In this document: positions 48,179-56,559 of the stretch, piece after piece | Layout of the letters: the number at the start of each line of letters is the position of its first letter | How positions within the stretch are numbered: the stretch's first letter is position 1 | Made by a program: the position numbers and the translations under genes | Assembly: GCA_965201115.1 (NCBI GenBank) | Contig: OZ241745.1 | Location: forward strand, 1,488,001-1,552,000 | Direction: 5' to 3' | DNA length: 64,000 nt | Source of the DNA: JANQOH01 sp965201115 | GTDB lineage: Bacteria > Pseudomonadota > Alphaproteobacteria > UBA7887 | Notes under the pieces: generated by a model | Seen by the model: the letters and a program-made list of their open reading frames with translations, nothing else | What the model was told of the DNA's origin: nothing | The model's database searches: none

Positions 48179-48224
48179 TTGTAATTTCAAATCGGCTCCT
48201 GGGGCCGGTTTGCGGATCGCGTTT

Positions 48225-48250
48225 GGCTCGATTCGCGAATTGGCCGTGCG
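48225..48250 (+). repeat. degenerate IS1595-like terminal sequence
   Basis: GGCTCGATTCGCGAATTGGC and the next six bases match the IS1595 end at about 19 of 26 positions, in the same orientation as a left end. It lies 47 bp past IS1595 copy 3. It could be a remnant of an older insertion. The rest of 48191-48404 shows no gene. Confidence 0.4.
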
Positions 48251-48405
48251 TGGGTCGCAATTCCGGTCCGCCGCTTGCGCCGGAGGCGCTGACCGCGGCG
48301 TGCGGCGCCCCGGCCGCAAGACCATGAGCGCCGCCGTGGGCGCCGGCCCGTAATACGTTCCTTGGGGCGCGCGGAATTTCTACAGGCCCGTGGTCAACAA
48401 AACCG

Positions 48406-48434
48406 TTGACAACGGATCGGTGGCGCGCTACTGT
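48406..48434 (+). promoter_or_regulatory. sigma70-like promoter for the ATPase pair
   Basis: TTGACA (48406-48411), a 17-base spacer and TACTGT (48429-48434) lie 31 bases before the ATG at 48466. The -35 box is a perfect match. It is the best promoter I see in the window. Confidence 0.7.
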
Positions 48435-48465
48435 TCGGCCGAATCGCCAGCAGGGAGGCAAGGCC

Positions 48466-49710
48466 ATGCAATCCGCTACGGGGCGCTGGGTCGTCGGCGG
48501 CGACTTCTTCGGCCGCGACGCCGAGCTCCGCATACTCGAACGGCGAATCCGCGCCGGCAACCACGTGCTGCTCTCGGGGCAGCGGCGCGTGGGCAAGACC
48601 AGCATCGCCCGCGAGCTCGGACAGAGGCTCGAGGCGCAGGGCTGGGCGCCGATCTTCGCAGATGTCGAACACGCAGCTTCGGCGGAAGACGTCATCGCCG
48701 AACTGGCGGGCGCCATGCACCCCCTGCACAGCCTCGGCGCGCGCCTTGTCGATGGCGCGAGCCGTTGGATGCGCGACAATGTCGAGAGGCTTTCCGTCGC
48801 CGGTTTACGCGTCAAGTTCCGCGGCGGTCTGGACGCCGGAAATTGGCCCCGGTTCGGCAACGATCTGTTCGAGGCCTGCGCCGAACACGAACGGCCCGTG
48901 CTACTCGTCATCGACGAACTGCCGGTCTTCATGTCGCGTCTGCTCGGGTACGACGACGGCCCGCAGCGCGCGGACGCCTTTCTGAGCTGGTTGCGCAGTG
49001 CGTTCCAAGCGCTTGAAGGCGGCTCCCCGGTCGCCGTCCTGTCGGGCAGCATCGGCTTCGCGCCTCTTGTCGAAAGGCTTGGGATACCCGACCGGATTAA
49101 CTATCTGTACCCGTTCGAGGCGAGGCCTTGGGGCCGCGACACAAGCGTCGACTGTTTCCAGCGGCTCGCCGAAAGCAACGGATTGCGCGCCGCGGAGGGC
49201 GTTGCCGGCGCCGTGTACGACGCCCTCGGCCTCGGCGTTCCCCATTTCGTGCAGTCGTTCTTTGCCCGTCTGCAAGACATCTCCGATATGCGCGACGGCG
49301 CCCGCGTAACCGAGGCCGACGTTGAGAATGTTTATCGTACCGGGCTTCTCGGTCCCTCGGGCCACAGCGACCTCATGCACTACGAGATCCGTCTCCGCGA
49401 GGCGCTGGACGACGATACCTACGGCGTCGCCATGGAAATACTCGCGGAAGCCGCCGTCCAGGGCATCTTCTCCACGGGCGCGGGCCGTATTCTCGAACGC
49501 TTGCGTATCGGGAAGGCCGAGGCGGCGCCCGAACGGGTCGTCGAGCAGGCGCTCGGCGTGCTCGTGCATGACGGCTATCTCCAGCGGGCCCCGGACGGCC
49601 ACCGCTTTGCCTTCCGCCTGCTGAAAGACTGGTGGAAGGCGCGTTTTCGCGGCCGCCACGTTCCCCTTGCCGACCGCGACCCCGGCGCCGGCGGGAGCGG
49701 CGGGCGATGA
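48466..49710 (+). CDS. P-loop ATPase (AAA/ORC-like), first gene of a two-gene module
   Basis: This 414-residue protein has an N-terminal FFGRDAELRILERRI segment, Walker A GQRRVGKTS (38-46), Walker B VLLVIDELP (145-153) and a sensor-like VAVLSGSIG. The C-terminal half looks like a winged helix (AAVQGIFSTGAGRILERLRIG ... LVHDGYLQRAPDGHRFAFRLL). This is the archaeal-type AAA/STAND layout seen in regulatory and defence ATPases. ATG 48466 has GGGAGG upstream. The next gene overlaps it by ATGA. Substrate or trigger unknown. Confidence 0.85.
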   Translation: MQSATGRWVVGGDFFGRDAELRILERRIRAGNHVLLSGQRRVGKTSIARELGQRLEAQGWAPIFADVEHAASAEDVIAELAGAMHPLHSLGARLVDGASRWMRDNVERLSVAGLRVKFRGGLDAGNWPRFGNDLFEACAEHERPVLLVIDELPVFMSRLLGYDDGPQRADAFLSWLRSAFQALEGGSPVAVLSGSIGFAPLVERLGIPDRINYLYPFEARPWGRDTSVDCFQRLAESNGLRAAEGVAGAVYDALGLGVPHFVQSFFARLQDISDMRDGARVTEADVENVYRTGLLGPSGHSDLMHYEIRLREALDDDTYGVAMEILAEAAVQGIFSTGAGRILERLRIGKAEAAPERVVEQALGVLVHDGYLQRAPDGHRFAFRLLKDWWKARFRGRHVPLADRDPGAGGSGGR

Positions 49711-52700
49711 ACGGGCCGCGGCCGCCGACGGTTCGCAAGTTCAACCCCGGCCTCCTTCAGTCGGACGGAGACATCATCGCGCAGTTCGCGGTCCGGCGGG
49801 CCGAATTCCGCACGGTGCGCCGGGTGGTGAGGGAAAACCTCGACTCGCCGTCGTGCCAGCACGTGCTGATCGTCGGGCCCCGCGGCCGGGGCAAGACCAT
49901 GTTGCTGGCGCGGCTCGCGGCCGAGCTGCGCACCGACCCGGCGCTTTCCCCGCGCGCCCTGCCGGTGCAATTCATGGAGGAAAGCCACGAGGTTTTCTCC
50001 CTCGCCGATTTCTGGCTCGAGGCGCTGTTCCATCTGGCGCGCGAGATCGCCGCGGCGCGCCCCGAAATCGCGGCGGAACTCCGCGCGACGCATGGCGACC
50101 TCAAGTCGCGCTGGCGCGAGCGCGAGCTCGCCGATCGCGCCCGAGCGGCGGTTATCGGCGCGGCCGAACTGCTCGACCGGCATTTGGTCCTCATGGTGGA
50201 AAACCTGCAGGCGCTCTCCGACTCGGTGGACGAACGCTTCGGATGGGGGTTGCGCCACGCGCTTCAGACCGAGCCCCGCCTCACGCTGGTCGCCACCGCC
50301 ACGAGCCGCTTCGACGCCCTTGAAGACGTCCGGCACGCCTTCTACGAACTGTTCCGCACCGTATGCCTGAAGCCCCTGGATATCGAATCTTGCCTCCGCC
50401 TGTGGCGGGCCGTGGGGGGCGGCGACAGGTCAGAAACGGAAATCGAGCCGATCCGCATTCTGACCGGCGGGAGCCCCCGGCTTCTGGTTATTATCGCCCG
50501 CTTCGCGCGCCGCCTGTCCCTCCGCGATCTCATGGAGGAGCTGGTAGCTCTAATCGACGACCATACCGAATATTTCCGCAGCCATCTGGAGGGAATGCCC
50601 AGGACCGAGCGCCGCGTATATCTTGCGCTCATCGATCTATGGCGGCCCTCGACAACCGGCGAAGTCGCCGAGCGCGCGGCGCTCGACGTGCGGCATGTAT
50701 CGACCATGCTGGGGCGCCTCGCCGCCCGCGGCGCCGTCCTCGTCGAGGGCGCCGGAAGAAAAAAACTCTACTCCGCCGCAGAGCGCCTCTATTGCATCTA
50801 CTACAAGCTCCGTCGGGATCGCGGCGAAGCCATTGTTGTGCATCATCTCATCCGGTTCATGCGCGCCGCGTTCGCCGAGACGGAGCAACGAAAGGTTTTC
50901 GCCGCCTTGCTGACGGAATCCCCAAAGGACAGCGCGGTTATCGAAGGCGTGCGGCTCGCCGCCGCCGAGGACCCCGGCTTTGCCGACCTTGTCCCCAACG
51001 ATTTGATCGCCGGCGGCGCGCACGCCCGTCGGGCCGGAGCCCGCGATGGATATGAAAGTCTCGTCGATCGGATTGCGGCTGCGTTTCATGAAGAAAAGTT
51101 CGAACGGGTTGTCGAGCTGGCGGACCGCTTCCTAGCGCCGAGGGACGACCGCGCTCTGTCCACAGTCGATCCATCGGTCGCGAAGGCTATCGTTCTTAAG
51201 GGTCAAGCTTTTCACAGGCTGACCGACTATCCGGCCTCCATCGCAACGTGTACCGAGGCGATCCAGCGTTTCGCCGACAGTCCGGCGCAAGAACTGCGGG
51301 AACTGGCTGCAACGGCCTATTTCACGAAAGGCGATTCGGAATTTCTGAACGGGGATGTTGCCACGGCACTGGCTACATGGCGCGATGCCATCGAGCGGTA
51401 CGGCGCCGACGACGCGCCCGCGCTTCGATTGGTCACGGCCGAGGCGTCGCTCATTATGGGCATCGCGTTGCGAACGACCGGCGATACCGAGGCGGCGGTC
51501 GCCGCCTGGAGCGACGCGATCGCCCGCATCGGCAACGACGCCGGTACCGATGCCGACCGCCACTGGATACTTATACCCGCCGTTTTTTACATGGGCGCCG
51601 CCCAATACGAATTCGGAGACTTTCAAGCGGCGATCACGACCTGGAAGTCGATCATGACCGGCTCAAGCGTGGGTCACAATCCATGGTTTCGGAAAATCGC
51701 CGGCGTGGCACAGATCGGGACGATCATGGCGCTGTTGCGTTCCGGGAACTGGGAAGCAGCCCTCGCCGCTTGGAACGGCGCCGAGGGCAGAAATCCCCTT
51801 GGCGACACGGAGGTATCGCCGGAATCGGTCGCTGCGGTGTTGAACCCCGTCGGCAACCGGGGCGAGGCCTCGGAAGCGGCCAGAACAGCCCTCCGTGAAT
51901 GCGATGAAATTCTGCGCCGCCTGGAGTCGGACGACGGGCCGGCGGCGCAATCGGCACGGCGGAACTTGCTCGCCAAGATGCTCTATCTGAAGGTCAAGAT
52001 ATATCACAAGATGAGGAACCTCAAGGCGTTGTTCGCCGTTTGCGACGAGATTATACGCCGTTTCGGAAACAGCACCGAGCCAGCCTTCCGCATGGCCGCC
52101 ACCGAAGCCATATGGGCGAAGGCGCCAGCTTTGTACGGATCCGGGCGGTTCGACGAGGCCATCCGGGCTTGGGACGAAGTCGTCGAGTACGCCAGCTTGG
52201 GCGATACACCAGAGGACCGCGAAGCCGCGGCAGCGGCCGCTGTAAACAAGGCGATAGTGGAACGCAAGCTTGGCCGCTACGAGGACGCCATCGAAACCTG
52301 CGATGAGGTTGCAGCGCGCTTTGGAGCCGATGCCGCGACGGAGCTCCGGGAGCAGGTTGCCGAAGCCTTGTCCCTCAAAGCCTTTGTGTTGCTGACACTC
52401 GAGCGGAACGAGGAGGCCGCGGCGCTCGGCGACGAAGTGGACAGGCGGTTCGGCGCCGAGCGCGGAGAGATCTTTCAGGAGTGGGTGGCTGCCGCGCTCG
52501 CGGTCAAGTCAAATGCCCAAAGCAAAGCCGGCGATCCCGAGGCGGCGATTGCCGTTTGCGATGAGATCGTGGAACGGTTCGGCGCCATCGATAACCCCAC
52601 CATTCGCAAGCGGGTCGCCGACGCGCTGTTTGCTAAGGCTTGGGCGCAGGCCGAAATCGGGCACGCGGATGCCGCGCTGCGCGCATGCGACGATGCGGAA

Positions 52701-53099
52701 AGCAAATATGACGGACTGGCGGAAAACGTCCGGGCGAATGGACGACGATTCGTGGTCTGGGCGCGAATGAGAGCCTTCCTGGTCCAGGAAAAACACGCGG
52801 CAGCCATGGACGTTTACCGGTCGGCGTTGGCCATGTACAAGTTCGGCGACGATGAGGAATTGCAAGAGTTTCTCGTCTTCACGACCGAAGCGATTGCCCG
52901 CGGCGCCCCTGCGTCCGAACTCCTCAAGGCCCTCGGCGCGCAAGACGAGATCTCGGCCCGGCTCGCGCCGCTGCTTGTCGCCCTGCGGCGCCGGACCGGC
53001 GAGACCGTCCGCGCGCCCGCCGAAATCGTTGCGGTCGCGGATCGGGTCGATCGGATGATCGAGAAGGAGCGGGCCATGCGCGCGGCGCATGCGCCATGA
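49707..53099 (+). CDS. AAA/STAND-type ATPase with winged helix and long TPR array
   Basis: This is a 1,130-residue protein. Residues 50-300 are a P-loop domain with Walker A GPRGRGKT (57-64), a modified Walker B VLMVENL (161-167, E-N where D-E is usual) and sensor-like LVATATSRFD. Residues 330-390 look like a winged helix (RRVYLALIDLWRPSTTGEVAE). From about 450 to 1060 there are many TPR-like helix pairs of the type YEDAIETCDEVAARFGADAA and DEAIRAWDEVVEYASLGDTP. STAND proteins use such repeats to sense a ligand and the ATPase to oligomerise. No effector domain is visible, so output may come from the first gene or from the winged helix. Confidence 0.85.
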   Translation: MNGPRPPTVRKFNPGLLQSDGDIIAQFAVRRAEFRTVRRVVRENLDSPSCQHVLIVGPRGRGKTMLLARLAAELRTDPALSPRALPVQFMEESHEVFSLADFWLEALFHLAREIAAARPEIAAELRATHGDLKSRWRERELADRARAAVIGAAELLDRHLVLMVENLQALSDSVDERFGWGLRHALQTEPRLTLVATATSRFDALEDVRHAFYELFRTVCLKPLDIESCLRLWRAVGGGDRSETEIEPIRILTGGSPRLLVIIARFARRLSLRDLMEELVALIDDHTEYFRSHLEGMPRTERRVYLALIDLWRPSTTGEVAERAALDVRHVSTMLGRLAARGAVLVEGAGRKKLYSAAERLYCIYYKLRRDRGEAIVVHHLIRFMRAAFAETEQRKVFAALLTESPKDSAVIEGVRLAAAEDPGFADLVPNDLIAGGAHARRAGARDGYESLVDRIAAAFHEEKFERVVELADRFLAPRDDRALSTVDPSVAKAIVLKGQAFHRLTDYPASIATCTEAIQRFADSPAQELRELAATAYFTKGDSEFLNGDVATALATWRDAIERYGADDAPALRLVTAEASLIMGIALRTTGDTEAAVAAWSDAIARIGNDAGTDADRHWILIPAVFYMGAAQYEFGDFQAAITTWKSIMTGSSVGHNPWFRKIAGVAQIGTIMALLRSGNWEAALAAWNGAEGRNPLGDTEVSPESVAAVLNPVGNRGEASEAARTALRECDEILRRLESDDGPAAQSARRNLLAKMLYLKVKIYHKMRNLKALFAVCDEIIRRFGNSTEPAFRMAATEAIWAKAPALYGSGRFDEAIRAWDEVVEYASLGDTPEDREAAAAAAVNKAIVERKLGRYEDAIETCDEVAARFGADAATELREQVAEALSLKAFVLLTLERNEEAAALGDEVDRRFGAERGEIFQEWVAAALAVKSNAQSKAGDPEAAIAVCDEIVERFGAIDNPTIRKRVADALFAKAWAQAEIGHADAALRACDDAESKYDGLAENVRANGRRFVVWARMRAFLVQEKHAAAMDVYRSALAMYKFGDDEELQEFLVFTTEAIARGAPASELLKALGAQDEISARLAPLLVALRRRTGETVRAPAEIVAVADRVDRMIEKERAMRAAHAP

Positions 53100-53247
53100 T
53101 CCGAACGCGCGAGCGCTCACAGGTCCTCGGCCGTCCATCGCGCGCAATCGCCATTGCGGCGAGCGTTCCGTCCTCCATCGTGTCGAAAAACCGCAGAACC
53201 GTATGTCCGTGAAAACAAGGCGCGCGCATATCCCGACCGCCCGCGCC

Positions 53248-53736
53248 GGAGGCGCGGACCGCTTGGGTGCGCGGGCGTCCCCGCCCGCACGTTTGTGCGT
53301 GGGGCGGCGTTTGCGGGGAGGGGCGCGCCACCCCAATTCGCCAGCGTTCGCGCGGATGGAGACGTGCGGGCGAGACGCCCGCGCACCCAGGCTGTCCGCG
53401 CCTTCGGCGCGGCCGGGCGCGGCGCACTTCCTGGGGGCGCGGGCGTCCCCGCCCACACGTTTCCACGCGGGGCGGAGTTTGCGGGGAGGGGCGCCCCACT
53501 CGCCAGCGTTCGCGCGGATGGAGACGTGCGGGCGAGACGCCCGCGCACCCAAGCGGTCCGCGCCTTCGGCGCGGCCGGGCGCGGCGCACTTCCCGGGTGC
53601 GCGGGCGTCCCCGCCCGCACGTTTGCGCGCGGGGCGGCGTTTGCGGGGAGGGGCGGCCCAACTCGCCAGCGTTTGCGCGGATGGAGACGTGCGGGCGAGA
53701 CGCCCGCGCACCCAGGCAGACTTCGGCGCGGCGGGG
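53248..53736. repeat. tandem GC-rich palindromic repeats, three units
   Basis: Three units of roughly 165-180 bp. Each contains CGCGGGCGTCCCCGCCC, an ACGTTT spacer, GCGGGGAGGGGCG, TCGCCAGCGTT, GGATGGAGACGTGCGGGCGA with the complementary arm GACGCCCGCGCACCC, and GCGCCTTCGGCGCG. It fills the gap between the convergent TPR-ATPase and mod genes. 53100-53247 holds nothing recognisable. Open frames across it are artefacts of composition. Confidence 0.8.
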
Positions 53737-56495
53737 TTATACACGGAAGGCTTTCATGGCTTCGTCGCCGAGGCAGTTGACGACCTTTACGGCGATGCGG
53801 CCGGAGGCGGGGCGGGGGAAGGGGCGGGATGTGTCGCTTTTCAGCGCCGCCCAGGCTTCGGGGTCGATCTCGGCCTTCAGGGAGGTTTTCAGCGCCTTGT
53901 ACGGGTCGTTCCCGCCCAGGAAGTAGGCGTGGCGGACGAAGAAACTCTCGGCGTCGTAATCGGTGTCGATGAACCAGCAGGCGATGCCGTCGGCGCCGTC
54001 GCTCTGGATCTCGCCGGTGCCGGGCTTGTAGATATCGACGCCGGCGATCTTCACCTGCAGGCGGTCGCCATCGAGCTCGCGGATCTCGATGTCGGGCTCG
54101 CCGAATACGACGAACAGGCTGCCCTTGCCGGTGTTCTTGAGCTCGCCGGCCATGTGCATGTCGGCGTTTATGCGCGCCTTGAGGATGCGGATGCGCCCGA
54201 GGGTATCGAGGCCGGCGGCGTTGGCCTCGTAGCCGAAGGCGCAGGAGACCAGAATATCGCAGCCCGCCTCGGCGGCCTCGAGGGCGGCGGCGGCCAGGTC
54301 GGGGCGGGCGACCGTTCCGAACTCGGGGCCGATCATTATGCCCGCGCGGCGCTCCGCCTCGCCCTCGGCGTAGCGGCCGATGGCGCAGATCAGATCGCCG
54401 GGCCACGGCTCGACGGCGGCGAAATCGATGCGCGCGTCCTTGCGCGCCTGCCGCACGCCCCCGGTTCGCAGATGTTCGAGCGCAACGGCGGAGAAATCGC
54501 CGGCCGGCGGCCGCTCGGCCAATCCCGGCCCCGCCGCGTCGGCGGGAACGGTGCGGTGCGGCGACAGGCTCTCGACGGTGAGCGGCCCGGCGACGCGCAC
54601 GCGGTTCTTGTCCTCGCAAGGCTTGTCGTAGAGAAACTCGTAATCGGCCTTGGCGGCGATGCAGGCGTCGATCTCCTTCTGCCTCTCGATGCGGGCCTTC
54701 CGCCAGCTCGCGTGGAGCTCCCTCGCCGCCTCGGGCCATGAGTCGTCGGCCTCGCGGGGGATTTCCCATTCCTCCCGGTTCTCGCCGAGCGCCGCATTCA
54801 GCTCATCGCGCAGCGGTTCGAGCGTTTCCTGCCAATCTTCCCATATCGTATCGATTTCGGCGTTGTTCGCGATCGATTTGAGGGTAATGTGGGGGACGCG
54901 TTTATAGACAAAGCCCTGGCGCACGTCGTTGCCGGCGGGCCGTTCCGAAGGCGCGCGGCGCGCAAGCTCGGCCTCTTTTTTCCGGCCTTCGGGACTATCG
55001 GCGAGAATGTACCACGGATACCGGGCGCCCATGACACGAGCACGCGCGAGCGCCAAGGCAACACGCGATGTGTCGATAGTAATCCAGCGTCGACCCCACT
55101 GCTCCGCAACGTAAGCCGTAGTGCCTGATCCGCAAGTTGGGTCCAGCACAATATCACCGGGGTCTGTTGCCATCAGGATACAGCGCTGTACAATCCTCTC
55201 CTGCGTCTGTACCACGTAGGATTTTTCAACTCAGGCCCTGTATCCGTCCAAGTTTCGGTAAATTCGGACGCTGGATAGTCGTCGTGATAATATCGGCTGG
55301 ATAAGGAGGTTCTATCCGGGTGAATGCGAGATGCTCGCAATAGCCGCAAAAAACCAGCTTTAGAATGCCGCCAACTACGATTCGACGGTATCGTCCATTC
55401 TTGTCCAAACGCAACTCTTGCAGAATGATCCCCGCTACTCATAGAATGCAAAGGCAGTTTTCTAAACGGCTTTGCATGTGTAGGAAGTAGTGTTGGATCT
55501 CCCTTTTCTTCCTTCGTCATTGATCGAGACGTTTGATCATCAAACAATAGTTGATTGTACGTTTCGGTATTTACTGCACGCTCGACTGCCATGCGTCGGA
55601 ATTTATTTCTATCCGAATTCTTTGCATACCAAATCAAGTAATCGCTCGATCTCTTGAGCGAATTCCCCCTTGTCGTTCCGCTGTTCGTGCGGCAGTTTAT
55701 CTGATTGACAAAATTTTCGTCTCCGAATACTTCATCCATCAGCGATCGCACGCGATGGACATTCTCATCCCCGATCTGCACGAAAACCGATCCTGTCTCC
55801 GCAAGCAGATCGCGCGCGACAGTCAAGCGGTCGCGCAAATAGGTCAGGTACGAGTGGACGCCGTCGCGCCACGTATCGCGGAACGCCCTGATCTGTTCGG
55901 GTTCGCGCGTGATGTGTTCGGCCTTGCCGTCCCCCACATCGCGGCTGGTCGTGGACCACTGGAAATTGGAGTTGAACCTGATACCGTAGGGCGGGTCGAT
56001 ATAGATGCATTGCACCTTGCCGCGCAGGCCTTCGCGCTCGGCGAGGGAGGCCATGACGCGCAGCGAGTCGCCCAGGATCATGCGGTTCGACCAATTGGCG
56101 TCGTGGCGGTAGAATTCCGTGCGTGCGGCGCCGGAAGGCAGGCCGTTGAAATCGGCGAACAGGTCGGGCGCGGGGTCCTCCCCCGCCGCCTCGCGGCGCT
56201 CCCCGGCATAGCGCGCGAGGCTGTCGATCAGCGCCTTGGGGTGGATTTTCTCCTGCACATAGAGCGGCGGCGCCTCGACGACCAGGTCGCCGGCGTCCTG
56301 CGCGTCCTTGCCGCGCCAGACCAGCTGCGGGTCGAGCTCGCGGTTGCGCCGTTCGTAAGCCAGCCGGATCGGCGCCTTGTCGGCGGCTTCCATCGCCGGC
56401 TCGAGCTCGGCGGTGGGGATGTTGGCCCGCTTCGCCCGGTCATGGGTGAGCGTCTCCACCTGCTTGCGCGCGGCGGCCTTCCTGCGTCTCGGCAT
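53737..56495 (-). pseudogene. mod: type III restriction-modification methyltransferase (Mod), frameshifted
   Basis: The first frame (56495-55173) gives residues 1-440 with NWSNRMILGDSLRVMASL, catalytic IDPPYGIRFNSNF (DPPY at 167-170) and GSVFVQIGDENVHRV. It then runs out after LKNPTWYR. The second frame (from about 55230 to 53737) continues with YVVQTQERIVQRCILMATDPGDIVLDPTCGSGTTAYVAEQWG, the SAM site, and the C-terminal half. A single missing A in the A5 tract at 55222-55226 would join them as LKKSYVVQTQ. So this is one Mod of about 920 residues with a -1 frameshift. Mod recognises the site and methylates adenine; Res needs it. The segment 55.25-55.70 kb, expected to hold the recognition domain, is clearly AT-richer. 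Confidence 0.88.
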
Positions 56496-56559
56496 GGTCG
56501 GGAGTCCTCGGCGGTTTCGGCGGGTAATATAGCATGGCGGCGGACGCGCTCAAGGCGGC

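Larger units (their letters stand above)
47014..48190. mobile_element. small 141-bp inverted-repeat element entered by IS1595 copy 3
   Basis: TTGAAATTGTAATGGTAT at 47014-47031 is repeated in inverted form at 47137-47150 plus 48187-48190, across the IS. Without the IS and one duplication the element would be 141 bp with perfect 18-bp ends and about 105 bp of GC-rich interior. No gene inside. It looks like a MITE; the parent family is not clear. Between it and the IS66 end (46908-47013) I see nothing. Confidence 0.6.
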
